Origin: Vibrio metoecus
GTDB lineage: Bacteria > Pseudomonadota > Gammaproteobacteria > Enterobacterales > Vibrionaceae
Assembly: GCF_009665255.1 (NCBI RefSeq)
Contig: NZ_CP035686.1
Location: 620,001-684,000, forward strand
Direction of reading: 5' to 3'
DNA: 64,000 nucleotides
A program made the translations under genes and the position numbers. Of this stretch, positions 33,941 through 43,263 are shown in pieces. The notes under the pieces are model-generated. The model saw only the letters and a program-made list of their open reading frames with translations. It ran no database searches and was not told the origin of the DNA. Within the stretch, counting starts at the first letter, position 1. The number at the start of each line of letters is the position of its first letter.

Positions 33941-36213
33941 AATATCAAGTGCTTACTGTTGGTAACCCTAACAGCGGTAAAACAACGCTTTTTAACGGCC
34001 TGACTGGAGCGAAACAGCAAGTAGGTAACTGGGCTGGGGTGACCGTTGAGAAAAAGACGGGACGTTTTACTCATGCGGGTGATGAGTTCTTGCTAACCGA
34101 TTTACCCGGTATTTATGCTTTAGACAGCGGTAATGATGACAACAGTATTGATGAATCGATCGCTTCACGTGCGGTGCTTACACATCCTGCCGATGTCATC
34201 ATTAATGTGGTTGACGCTACTTGTCTTGAGCGCAGTCTCTATATGACGCTTCAACTGCGCGAATTACGTCGTCCTATGATCGTCGTGCTCAATAAAATGG
34301 ATGCGCTGAAACGAGAGCGTGTTCATCTTGATCTTAAGCAATTGGAACAGTTTCTCGGCTGCCCTGTTATTGCGCTTTCCGCTAACAACAAAGAGCAAGT
34401 ACGCCGTTTTCAGGAAAAGCTACATAAGATTGTGGTACAAGGTATCGCGCTGAAACAATTTGATTTGAATTATGGCGATGACTTTGAGCAACTCATTACC
34501 CAACTGGAATCCATTTTTGTTGATCAAACGGTGACATCACGAGCGCTATCAATCCGAGCTCTCGAAAATGATTTGTTAGTGATCAACAGCCTAGAAGAAA
34601 GTGATCGCCAGAAAGTTCGTGAGGTTCAGAACTCGGCCGCGATGGACATCGATTTGCTGGTTGCGAATGTGCGTTACACCTATTTGCATGATTTGTGCAC
34701 TCATGTGCGACGTTCAGAAGGCAAGTTGAGCCATAAATTCACGCAGAAAGCGGATCGCATCATTCTCAATAAATGGGTAGGAATTCCTTTCTTCTTTGCG
34801 GTGATGTATGTGATGTTTATGTTCTCGATCAATATCGGCAGTGCCTTCATTGATTTCTTCGACATAAGCGTTGGTGCGCTTCTGGTGGATGGCGGCCATT
34901 ATTTGCTTGATGACCATTTGCCAGTTTGGTTAGTGACTTTGATTGCTAATGGGGTCGGTGGAGGTATCCAAACTGTTGCCACCTTTATTCCTGTGATTGC
35001 TTGTCTATACCTTTTTTTAGCGGTGTTAGAGAGTTCTGGTTACATGTCGCGCGCAGCGTTTGTACTAGATAAAGTGATGCAGAGAATCGGTTTGCCGGGC
35101 AAAGCGTTTGTACCACTTGTGCTTGGTTTTGGTTGTAACGTCCCTTCTATTATGGCAACCCGAACATTAGATCAAGAGCGTGAGCGTAAGCTTGCAGCAT
35201 CAATGGCTCCCTTTATGTCATGCGGTGCTCGCTTACCCGTTTATGCCTTGTTTGCCGCCGCATTCTTTCCGCAAAGTGGTCAGAACGTTGTGTTCGCACT
35301 CTATTTATTAGGCATTGTGGCAGCCGTATTTACAGGCTTGATTCTGAAAAAAACCTTGTACCCTGGTGTAAGTGAAAGCTTAATCATGGAAATGCCAGAT
35401 TATGAAATTCCGACTTTGCAAAACGTGGTACTCAAAACGTGGCAGAAGCTAAAGCGCTTTGTGATGGGGGCAGGAAAAACAATTGTGATTGTGGTTACGA
35501 TCTTGAGCTTTTTGAACTCAGTGGGTACTGATGGTTCATTTGGTAATGAAAATAGCGACAAGTCAGTGCTTTCTAAGGCTGCACAGTTTGTAACTCCGGT
35601 TTTTGCGCCAATGGGAATTTCTCAACAAAACTGGCCTGCGACCGTAGGTATTATTACGGGTATTTTTGCTAAAGAAGCGGTAGTGGGAACCTTGAATAGT
35701 CTTTATTCCACGTCAGCTGATGCTGAAGAGGCTCCTGAATATGATTTACTTGCGAGCCTTCAAGAAGCCGTAATGACTATACCGGAAAACTTAGCCGGAC
35801 TCAGTTTTAGTGACCCACTGGGGATTGAAGTTGGTGATCTGACCGATACGAATGCGGTCGCGCAAGAGCAAGAAGTTGATGCGTCGATCTTTGGCAACTT
35901 GCACACTTATTTTGTGAATGGGCATGTCGCGTTTGCTTACCTGATTTTTATTCTGCTTTATACCCCTTGTGTTGCAGCTATGGGGGCTTATGTGCGTGAA
36001 TTTGGGGTGGCTTATGCTCGCTTTATTGCGATGTGGACGATGGGGCTTGCTTACGGTTCAGCCGTAATGTACTACCAACTAACGCATGTTTCTGAACATC
36101 CGGTGTCAAGTTTGGCTTGGGTTACGACCATCACTCTGATTGCTTTTGCCACCTATTGGATGTTGAAGAAAACAGGGCGTAAGCAGCGAATGATCGAGGT
36201 TCCTGTCGCGTGA
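33937..36213 (+). CDS. feoB: Ferrous iron transporter FeoB
   Basis: A 758-residue inner-membrane Fe(II) transporter. The N-terminal G domain has G1 GNPNSGKTTLFN (about 8-19), G2 region NWAGVTVEKK, G3 DLPGIYAL and G4 VLNKMDAL (about 119-126). A helical GDI-like domain follows, then the polytopic membrane part with Gate motifs. Conserved Cys residues occur in LGFGCNVPSIMATRT and FMSCGARLPVYA. Overlaps feoA and feoC by 4 bases each. Confidence 0.97.
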   Translation: MKYQVLTVGNPNSGKTTLFNGLTGAKQQVGNWAGVTVEKKTGRFTHAGDEFLLTDLPGIYALDSGNDDNSIDESIASRAVLTHPADVIINVVDATCLERSLYMTLQLRELRRPMIVVLNKMDALKRERVHLDLKQLEQFLGCPVIALSANNKEQVRRFQEKLHKIVVQGIALKQFDLNYGDDFEQLITQLESIFVDQTVTSRALSIRALENDLLVINSLEESDRQKVREVQNSAAMDIDLLVANVRYTYLHDLCTHVRRSEGKLSHKFTQKADRIILNKWVGIPFFFAVMYVMFMFSINIGSAFIDFFDISVGALLVDGGHYLLDDHLPVWLVTLIANGVGGGIQTVATFIPVIACLYLFLAVLESSGYMSRAAFVLDKVMQRIGLPGKAFVPLVLGFGCNVPSIMATRTLDQERERKLAASMAPFMSCGARLPVYALFAAAFFPQSGQNVVFALYLLGIVAAVFTGLILKKTLYPGVSESLIMEMPDYEIPTLQNVVLKTWQKLKRFVMGAGKTIVIVVTILSFLNSVGTDGSFGNENSDKSVLSKAAQFVTPVFAPMGISQQNWPATVGIITGIFAKEAVVGTLNSLYSTSADAEEAPEYDLLASLQEAVMTIPENLAGLSFSDPLGIEVGDLTDTNAVAQEQEVDASIFGNLHTYFVNGHVAFAYLIFILLYTPCVAAMGAYVREFGVAYARFIAMWTMGLAYGSAVMYYQLTHVSEHPVSSLAWVTTITLIAFATYWMLKKTGRKQRMIEVPVA

Positions 36214-36440
36214 TATTAACGGATCTCAAAGCCGCGATTGAAGCGAAAGGTAGCATCACCCGCCAAGAGTTAGCTCGGCGCTTTTCTTTGAGCGAAGATG
36301 GTGTAGATGCCATGCTTTCGGTCTGGATTAAGAAAGGGGTAATATCTCGTCAGCAATACACAAATGCAGAAGATGCCATCGTTCGGGTTCGTTATGTCCT
36401 CAATCGTGTCGGCGACTTGTCGGTGAGTGTTACCATGTAG
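36210..36440 (+). CDS. feoC: FeoC winged-helix accessory protein
   Basis: A 76-residue winged-helix protein (ITRQELARRFSLSEDGVDAML) of the FeoC family, the third Feo subunit in gamma-proteobacteria. It contains no cysteine at all, so the Fe-S cluster seen in enterobacterial FeoC cannot form; V. cholerae FeoC is thought to act by protein contact with the FeoB G domain. Closes the feo operon. Confidence 0.88.
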   Translation: MILTDLKAAIEAKGSITRQELARRFSLSEDGVDAMLSVWIKKGVISRQQYTNAEDAIVRVRYVLNRVGDLSVSVTM

Positions 36441-36457
36441 TTGAGTCCTGATATGAA

Positions 36458-36488
36458 TAAAAAAGCCGCGTAATGCGGCTTTTTTATT
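36458..36488. terminator. Bidirectional intrinsic terminator between feoC and the HIT gene
   Basis: An AAAAAAGCCGC / GCGGCTTTTTT hairpin with a GTAAT loop. Confidence 0.9.
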
Positions 36489-36544
36489 GTCACTTCTAAA
36501 AATTGGCTTATCACGGTAATGATTTTTCTAGCACACCGAAATGT

Positions 36545-36982
36545 TTAAGTAAGCTGAGGCGAAAAGTGTGGACTTTGTGCAAGATATTGTTGGATAGCCG
36601 TGATCAGTGTTTGTTGCTCTAGCTCTGAGCGGAATACTCCTTGAGTTCGCCCCCAAACGGGTCCCGGCCAAGCCATATCATCAGTAAAGCGAGCAATGTG
36701 GTGAATGTGCAGTTGAGGCACCATATTACCCAGTGCGCCTAAGTTGAGTTTGTCTGGAGTGAACAGGGTTTCTAAGGTTTGGCAAATGATTTGCGATTCC
36801 ACTAGAAATTGTTGTTGCTCATTCATAGGCAAGTGGTGCAGCTCGCGTAATCCTACTCTTTGTGGAACTAAGATGATCCAAGGAACGGTAGAGTCTTTAT
36901 GTAACAGAGCAACACAAAGTGGAAAATGTCCGATGACATTTGTATCTTTTTGCAGTTGAGGGTGCAGTTCAAAATGTGCCAT
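36545..36982 (-). CDS. HIT (histidine triad) family protein
   Basis: A 145-residue HIT-fold protein with the triad in PQLHIHHIARF (about 89-99, HxHxH type). HIT proteins are nucleotide hydrolases or transferases acting on AMP-lysine, ApnA or similar; the branch of this one cannot be fixed from the motif alone. Upstream of it is argS in the same orientation, separated by an argS terminator, so it is likely its own unit. Confidence 0.85.
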   Translation of the reverse strand: MAHFELHPQLQKDTNVIGHFPLCVALLHKDSTVPWIILVPQRVGLRELHHLPMNEQQQFLVESQIICQTLETLFTPDKLNLGALGNMVPQLHIHHIARFTDDMAWPGPVWGRTQGVFRSELEQQTLITAIQQYLAQSPHFSPQLT

Positions 36983-37047
36983 GAGGTTGCGCCTCCGAGT
37001 CAGAATCTGTTTTCTCGCTTTGTCTAAACGAGATGGGGGAGATAAAG

Positions 37048-37074
37048 AAAAGGTTGGCGATTGGCCAACCTTTT
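37048..37074. terminator. Intrinsic terminator of argS
   Basis: An 11-bp stem AAAAGGTTGGC / GCCAACCTTTT with a 5-base loop lies just beyond the argS stop on the minus strand. Confidence 0.85.
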
Positions 37075-37085
37075 CCCTGCTTCAA

Positions 37086-38819
37086 TTACATTCTTTCTAG
37101 AGTGTCAATGCCCAAAAGTGCTAAGCCTTGCTTGATGGTTTTAGCAGTCAGGGCCGCGAGTTTCAAACGACTCTGCTTAACGCTTTCTTGCTCTGCGACT
37201 AAAATTGGGCAAGCTTCGTAGAAGCTAGAGAAAATACCCGCGAGTTCAAACAGGTAGCTACACATGATGTGCGGTTGACCTTCACGAGCCACCGATTGAA
37301 CTGCTTCTTCAAACTGCAGCAGTTTAGCGATCAGCGCTTTTTCTTTCTCTTCTGTGATTTGGATATGGCCAGCTAGTTCATTCATATCCACGCCTGCTTT
37401 TGCAAACACAGAAGCAACACGAGTGTAAGCGTACTGCATGTAAGGTGCCGTGTTGCCTTCAAACGCCAGCATGTTGTCCCAATCGAACACATAATCGGTG
37501 GTGCGGTGTTTTGAAAGGTCAGCGTATTTCACCGCCGCCATTGCCACTGTGTTGGCGATGTTGGCTTTCTCTTCTGCTGACAGTTCTGGGTTTTTGGATT
37601 CAATCAGGGCTTTGGCGCGATCTTCTGCTTCATCCAGTAAATCGGCTAAGCGGACGGTGCCGCCTGCACGAGTTTTGAAAGGTCGGCCATCTTTGCCTAG
37701 CATCATACCAAACGCATGGTGCTCTAAGCTGACCTCTTCTGGGATATAGCCCGCTTTGCGTACGATAGTCCACGCTTGCATCAAGTGTTGATGTTGACGT
37801 GAATCGATGAAGTACAGTACACGATCGGCCCCCAACGTTTCATAACGGTATTTAGCACACGCAATGTCAGTGGTTGTGTACAGGAAACCACCATCACGTT
37901 TTTGCACGATAACGCCCATAGGTTCGCCGTCTTTATTCTTGAATTCGTCCAAGAAAACCACTTGCGCACCATCGTCTTCGACTGCCAAGCCTTTGGCTTT
38001 CAGATCGCTAACAATTAACGGTAGCATGTCGTTGTACATGCTTTCGCCCATGACATTTTCACGAGTGAGGGACACGTTCAAGCGGTCGTAGTTACGCTGG
38101 TTTTGAATCATGGTGACATCAACCAACTTCTTCCACATCTCTAGGCAGAATGGGTCGCCACCTTGCAATTTCACTACGTAGTTACGCGCAGTTTCTGCAA
38201 ACTGTTCATCTTCGTCATACAGCTTTTTCGATTCACGATAGAAAGCCTCGAGATCAGAAAGCTCCATCGAAATTTCACCCGATGCTTTCTGCACGCGCTC
38301 AAGGTTGGCGATCAGCATGCCGAACTGGGTACCCCAATCACCAATGTGGTTCGCGCGGATCACGTTATGACCCAAGAATTCCAAGGTACGAACTACCGCA
38401 TCCCCAATGATGGTTGAGCGCAGATGGCCTACGTGCATCTCTTTGGCAACGTTAGGTGCAGAGTAGTCAGCCACGATGGTTTTTGGGGTTTCTTGCGCAA
38501 CGCCTAGACGCTCATCGGCAAGAGCCGCTTCAGCTTGAGCGGCGAGAAACTCTTCGCTCAAGAAGATATTGATAAAGCCAGGGCCAGCAATTTCAGTTTT
38601 GCTTGCAATGCCTTCAAGGTTTAGAACATCCAAGACTTTCTGTGCAAATTCTCGAGGATTGGTACCCAACTGCTTGGCTGCACCCATAATGCCATTCGCT
38701 TGGTAATCACCAAATTGTGCTTTTGCTGATTGACGAACCAGTGCTGGGGTGCCAGCGGGTGCGCCTGCGGCTTCGATAGCCTGAGAAACTCGATCATTGA
38801 TTAGTGCTTGGATATTCAC
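37086..38819 (-). CDS. argS: Arginyl-tRNA synthetase
   Basis: A class I aminoacyl-tRNA synthetase of 577 residues, charging tRNA-Arg. The N-terminal tRNA D-loop-binding domain begins NIQALINDRVSQAIEAAG. The HIGH motif is HVGH in KEMHVGHLRST (about 127-137), the KMSK loop is replaced by GMMLGKDGRPFKTRAG, and the anticodon-binding domain has the C-terminal ...LGIDTLERM. The start is the GTG at 38819: it gives the family length and N-terminus, and AAGGG lies 8 bases upstream. In-frame ATGs further upstream add an unrelated leader. Confidence 0.95.
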   Translation of the reverse strand: MNIQALINDRVSQAIEAAGAPAGTPALVRQSAKAQFGDYQANGIMGAAKQLGTNPREFAQKVLDVLNLEGIASKTEIAGPGFINIFLSEEFLAAQAEAALADERLGVAQETPKTIVADYSAPNVAKEMHVGHLRSTIIGDAVVRTLEFLGHNVIRANHIGDWGTQFGMLIANLERVQKASGEISMELSDLEAFYRESKKLYDEDEQFAETARNYVVKLQGGDPFCLEMWKKLVDVTMIQNQRNYDRLNVSLTRENVMGESMYNDMLPLIVSDLKAKGLAVEDDGAQVVFLDEFKNKDGEPMGVIVQKRDGGFLYTTTDIACAKYRYETLGADRVLYFIDSRQHQHLMQAWTIVRKAGYIPEEVSLEHHAFGMMLGKDGRPFKTRAGGTVRLADLLDEAEDRAKALIESKNPELSAEEKANIANTVAMAAVKYADLSKHRTTDYVFDWDNMLAFEGNTAPYMQYAYTRVASVFAKAGVDMNELAGHIQITEEKEKALIAKLLQFEEAVQSVAREGQPHIMCSYLFELAGIFSSFYEACPILVAEQESVKQSRLKLAALTAKTIKQGLALLGIDTLERM

Positions 38820-39018
38820 ACGTTTGCCCTTCAATTCAAGGAAATAGGTGAGGAATGCCATCATTTTTGGAGTGAGGCATATCACAATAACATTGGTTAG
38901 ATGGCGGCCATAATAACAATTTTCAGCTTAACCACCTAGGGAGAAACGCAGGAAATTTTCACCTTTTCCCGCCAATCTTGATAGTATCGCGTTCAAATAG
39001 CGATTTTAAGGCCATGAG

Positions 39019-39624
39019 ATGCATCAACAACTTTGTGAGACAGGGCTTACCCCACAACAACTGCTTGGAAAACTCGATCGTTTTATCTCGAAAATAGAGC
39101 AGTTACTTGCTCTTTTGGGCTTAGATTTACGTTCTCATCAGCTAGATCATATTGCATTGCGAATTAATGATCAGGAACTGGCACAAACAGCCCATCAGGC
39201 ATGGTTGGCTTATGGCCAGGAGATCTCTTGTGCGCAGATTAATGGTCGCCCGATCATCGTGATTCTTTTTAACGAGCCACTGCAATCAAGCCATTGGCGG
39301 ATTGAATGCTTAGAACTGCCTTATCCTGCTCTCGGCAAAACTTACCCTGAGCAGAGTTGGGAGCATGTAGAGTTTGTCGTTCCTTCACAAGCACAGAGTG
39401 CCCAAGCATTTTGTGAGGAGTTGAAAACGAATTATCCCTCACTAGCGGAAAAATGGGATGGGTTTGCTGATGAGGGAATCAAGGTTAAGTTGTCGAGCCC
39501 GCAAGGAGAGGGGGAGCGTTTAGCGAACCCAACGGTGGCGTTTCAATGGCAGGGGGTGTGTATCAAACTGCACCCCCACCCGCTGCAAAAGATTGTTGAG
39601 TCAGAAGCTGAAATGGTGCGTTAA
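39019..39624 (+). CDS. yecM: YecM family protein (VOC fold)
   Basis: A 201-residue protein of the YecM family with a vicinal-oxygen-chelate-like fold and a possible metal site formed by HIALRI, RIECLELPYP and WEHVEFVVP stretches. It is divergent from argS, as in E. coli. Biochemical function is not known. Its TAA overlaps the TAA of the convergent protease gene in a shared TTAA. Confidence 0.85.
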   Translation: MHQQLCETGLTPQQLLGKLDRFISKIEQLLALLGLDLRSHQLDHIALRINDQELAQTAHQAWLAYGQEISCAQINGRPIIVILFNEPLQSSHWRIECLELPYPALGKTYPEQSWEHVEFVVPSQAQSAQAFCEELKTNYPSLAEKWDGFADEGIKVKLSSPQGEGERLANPTVAFQWQGVCIKLHPHPLQKIVESEAEMVR

Positions 39625-42392
39625 CCAACATCATAAGCTTTAGCACGCAACTGGAATTCTTGCACTGAGCCGATTTCTTGACCAAGTTGTAGGGCGAGCG
39701 CATCTTGATGCGCCTTGCCTTGCGTGTGCATGATCAAACGATGCGCAGTCCGTGGTTTTAGCTCATTAACCACAAAACGAATCATATCGGCACGGCTGAG
39801 GTTTTTTAGCTCCTCCAATACCTTTTCTCGTTGGTCGAACGTGAGATCCTTGTTACCAATCGCGACCCATAAGCGCTGAGCACGAATTCTCAGTGTTGGA
39901 TCGGGAGCGGATATTTGATTCCATAATCCGCGCTTACTGCTATGCCATTCATATTCGTTTAACTCTAACAGCACCATGTATAGCGCATTCAAAAACTCAT
40001 CGATTGAACGGATTAACTCGCTAGGCGGCGCTGAGGGGGATTGTACGTAAAGAATCAACCCAGGATGGCGATTTAACGGCATATTACCCGTTCCAACCAT
40101 ATAACCGAGTTGCTGTTTGGTACGAATTTCGTGGAAAAATGTGGCTGACATCAAATGGTTGGCTAGGGAATACAATGCAATACTCCGCGGACTGACTTCT
40201 TCACACTGGTAGTAAACGACAATCGCAGAATCATCTTGTTGGCAATCAACTTCGCGTTGAAATGTCCCATTTTTGCCGAGCATGATGAGAGGGCGAAGTG
40301 ACTCTTCGTAAGTTTGCCCTTGTACACGCAGTGCATCCTTGAGTACCTCTGCCATTTGTTGAGCCGCATGGGCTGACCAGTCGCCGTATACAAACATTTC
40401 AACATGCAATTGCGACAAAATGGCCTCGACAAAAGCTGCGAGCTCTTCTACGTGTACATCATCAATTTCGGCCAGCAAATCGGCATACGGCGGGTTATTG
40501 GGTTGCAGTAACCCAGTCATCGCATTAAACAGTTGAGAAATGGGTTTATCATGGGCTGCATTGCGCCAGTTACGGATCATCTGCTGTTTAATGGTGTCAA
40601 ACCGTTTAGGTTGAAAATCACGTTGAGCAAATTTGCGCAAAATGACTTCCATCAGCTGTGGGAGTTTTTGGCTAAAACCAGAGAGCGTGAGGGTAACACC
40701 ACCTTGATGAGCATAGAGGTTATAACCCATTCCTGCGATTTCCGCTTGGTAAGTCTCTTTGGCAAGGGCATCCAAAAACATTTCAACGCATAAGCGAGTC
40801 ATGACGATATTACGGCAGTTGGCTACAGCGTGTGGGCTATCGATGGCGACATAAATGACGCCTTTGGGAACTCGAAACTCAGTATCTTGTTGATGCCATA
40901 GCGTAAATCCAGGCAAATCCTGCAACACTTGCGGTAAATTGCTCGCGTCTTTGATATCGGAAGGGTCAAGTTCATAACAGATAAATGGGTTTGGTTCCGG
41001 TAGTGCCAGTGGTAAATCTACCGATTGGCGGAACTGGTTCAGCTGCTTCGTACTGAAGGGTTGCACTGAGTAAGGGGTAAAGTACCATTGTGCTGTTCTA
41101 TCAAAACCATCACCTTTGGCAATCAAGGTTGCACGCAGATTTTCTGGGGTAAGATAGCTGAGAATATGCCGCAGGAGTGGTTCGTCATACCCCATCATCA
41201 TGTAGTCCCCATACGCCGTATCTTCGGGGGCGTAATGCTGCATATTGACCACTAAGTGGCTGACCATATCCAGTGGGCGCTGAGTTTCTTGAAAACGGAA
41301 AGCGGATTCCAGTACGGCGCGTTTTTCTTGATAACGCCATTCCTGCAATCCTTGAGTTGCAATTAAATTCAAGGTTTGAAAAAGGCTTTGAATGATGTCA
41401 TCGACATGCTCTAGCCCTTCAGGCGTGAGCACGCAGCTGACCGCAAACTCGCGGTAGTTACTGCCACTGACCCCACCACCGGCAGAGAGAGTAGTGATCC
41501 AGCCTTTATCTTTCAGTGCTTGCAGCAAGCTGCCTTCACCTTCATAACCAATTAAATGCGCAAAGTAGGAAAGCGGCTTTTTCTGATAGTAGCTTTCGGT
41601 ACTTGGCATCGGAAAGGCCATGATCAGTTTGCGAATTTCTTTGAGTGGCTCAACTCGGATCAGAATTCCGGTGTGCTCATCGCAAACAAAAGGTGGCAAA
41701 GGTGAGATGTCTCGTGTCGGGCTAGGAATGGCTGCGAAGTAAGTGTGTGCCCACTGTTCCAGTTCTTCAAAACTCTGCGGACCAATGAGCGTCAATGTCA
41801 TTAACTCTGCAGAGTAGTGAGATTGGTAGAACTCAATAATTTCATCACGAATGGAGCTGTTTTCGCGATCACTTAGCGTTTGCTGATTGCCTACCGAGAA
41901 TTTGCTGAAAGGATGTTGGGGGTTAATCGTTTCTTTCTGTACCTGATAGAGGCGGCGTGACTCATCTTTAATTTTGAGTTTGTATTCGGAGTCGACAGCT
42001 TGGCGTTCTTTATCTAGAGCTTCAGCATTAAAAAGCGGCGCAATGAAAAATTGGCTGAATCGGTCGAGGGCTTTAGCAAAGGCATTGGGAACAACATCGA
42101 AGAAAAAACAGGTGTGCTCGGTACCAGTCCAAGCATTATTTGAGCCCCCATGCTGACTGATAAAAGTTTGAAATTCGCCGACTTTCGGGTATTTTTCTGT
42201 ACCCAAAAAAAGCATGTGCTCAAGGTAATGAGCTAAGCCTTGGCGTTCATTCGGATCGTCAAAGTGTCCCACGTTGACTGCTAAAGCCGCGGCGCATTTG
42301 GGGGCTTCAGGACTTTGGATCAAGAGAGTCCGTAAGCCATTGTTCAGCGTGAGATAGCGGTACTGATTGGTATCATTGGGGCTGATATGCAC
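39621..42392 (-). CDS. Insulinase-family (M16A) zinc metallopeptidase, protease III-like
   Basis: A 923-residue M16 peptidase. The inverted zinc motif HxxEH is HYLEH (about residues 51-55) with the downstream Glu in KERQAVDSEYKLK. The pattern of one active N-terminal domain and three degenerate homologous domains fits pitrilysin/insulysin. No signal peptide is apparent, unlike E. coli PtrA, suggesting a cytoplasmic enzyme. The GTG start at 42392 is chosen because GGAG lies 7 bases before it; a longer reading of 16 extra codons lacks support. The stop is shared with yecM. Confidence 0.88.
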   Translation of the reverse strand: MHISPNDTNQYRYLTLNNGLRTLLIQSPEAPKCAAALAVNVGHFDDPNERQGLAHYLEHMLFLGTEKYPKVGEFQTFISQHGGSNNAWTGTEHTCFFFDVVPNAFAKALDRFSQFFIAPLFNAEALDKERQAVDSEYKLKIKDESRRLYQVQKETINPQHPFSKFSVGNQQTLSDRENSSIRDEIIEFYQSHYSAELMTLTLIGPQSFEELEQWAHTYFAAIPSPTRDISPLPPFVCDEHTGILIRVEPLKEIRKLIMAFPMPSTESYYQKKPLSYFAHLIGYEGEGSLLQALKDKGWITTLSAGGGVSGSNYREFAVSCVLTPEGLEHVDDIIQSLFQTLNLIATQGLQEWRYQEKRAVLESAFRFQETQRPLDMVSHLVVNMQHYAPEDTAYGDYMMMGYDEPLLRHILSYLTPENLRATLIAKGDGFDRTAQWYFTPYSVQPFSTKQLNQFRQSVDLPLALPEPNPFICYELDPSDIKDASNLPQVLQDLPGFTLWHQQDTEFRVPKGVIYVAIDSPHAVANCRNIVMTRLCVEMFLDALAKETYQAEIAGMGYNLYAHQGGVTLTLSGFSQKLPQLMEVILRKFAQRDFQPKRFDTIKQQMIRNWRNAAHDKPISQLFNAMTGLLQPNNPPYADLLAEIDDVHVEELAAFVEAILSQLHVEMFVYGDWSAHAAQQMAEVLKDALRVQGQTYEESLRPLIMLGKNGTFQREVDCQQDDSAIVVYYQCEEVSPRSIALYSLANHLMSATFFHEIRTKQQLGYMVGTGNMPLNRHPGLILYVQSPSAPPSELIRSIDEFLNALYMVLLELNEYEWHSSKRGLWNQISAPDPTLRIRAQRLWVAIGNKDLTFDQREKVLEELKNLSRADMIRFVVNELKPRTAHRLIMHTQGKAHQDALALQLGQEIGSVQEFQLRAKAYDVG

Positions 42393-42590
42393 AGCATTTC
42401 TCCGGATTAATAAGGTCAAAGACGAGTCACAGAACACCAAGTTGACACATCGTACTATTATTATTCCTGTCAGTTTAGTCTGTCGTTTGGCTTTTTAATA
42501 GACTGTTAACGAAGTCGAAGTCTTTGCTCAGACTGCTGTTATAATCACAAAAACCAAGCAGCCAGAGACTGCATAGCGTAGGTAGTGTAC

Positions 42591-43058
42591 ATGAAGATTT
42601 ATATTATGCGTCATGGAGAAGCTGAGCAGTTTGCTTCCAGTGATGCGGAGAGAGCATTAACCGATCGAGGTCGCCATGAATCAGAAGCGGTGGCTCGGGC
42701 ATGTGCGGACCAACGAGGTGTTAGCGACTTTGACCTTGTACTGGTTAGCCCTTATTTGCGGGCGCAACAAACATGGGAGTTGCTGGCGGAACATTTTTCT
42801 GCCCGAAATGTAGAAAGTTGTGATGGTATCACGCCTTATGGGCAGTCAGATCGGGTGTTTGATTATCTCTCTGCTTTGATCGAGGTTGAACAGCTTGAAT
42901 CCCTGTTGCTCGTTTCCCACTTACCGCTCGTGGGATATTTAGTCTCGGAATTTGTTGATGGCATGATCCCACCGATGTTCCCTACGTCAGGGGTTATCTG
43001 CATTGAGTACGATCCCGCAACCCAAATGGGGCAACCTTTGTGGAATGTTCATCCTTGA
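42591..43058 (+). CDS. sixA: Phosphohistidine phosphatase SixA
   Basis: A 155-residue histidine-phosphatase-superfamily protein with the catalytic RHG motif in IMRHGEAEQF (residues 6-15) and a second His in LLVSHLPLVGYL (about 104-115). In E. coli SixA removes phosphate from histidine in phosphorelay or PTS-Ntr proteins. ATG at 42591 was chosen over a GTG two codons earlier; TAGGTAG serves as ribosome binding site. A single gene between the protease and the flagellar operon. Confidence 0.88.
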   Translation: MKIYIMRHGEAEQFASSDAERALTDRGRHESEAVARACADQRGVSDFDLVLVSPYLRAQQTWELLAEHFSARNVESCDGITPYGQSDRVFDYLSALIEVEQLESLLLVSHLPLVGYLVSEFVDGMIPPMFPTSGVICIEYDPATQMGQPLWNVHP

Positions 43059-43177
43059 TTGAATAGTCCGAGTTTCACGATGAGATGAGAGCCTTAATTG
43101 GCTCTCATTGATTTTAACTCTTTGTTTTTACAATTCTCATTGGATAATTCGTATTGCCATAAAATTGACGTCTGTAC

Positions 43178-43193
43178 TGGACTGAAAATTGCA
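43178..43193 (+). promoter_or_regulatory. Sigma-54 promoter candidate for the flhA operon
   Basis: TGGACTGAAAATTGCA has the -24 GG and -12 GC exactly 10 bases apart and a perfect TTGCA half. It is 71 bases before flhA. Sigma-54/FlrA-dependent expression of this operon is consistent with the V. cholerae flagellar hierarchy. Confidence 0.6.
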
Positions 43194-43263
43194 TTGAATG
43201 GCAATGCGTTTTGCTGCGCTCGACGGATGTTCCGATTAACCATTAAGTGATAACCAGAAATCT

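Noticed and set aside
43199..43215. TGGCAATGCGTTTTGC as a second sigma-54 promoter for flhA
   Set aside because: The GG to GC spacing is one base longer than sigma-54 tolerates; the site at 43178 has exact spacing.
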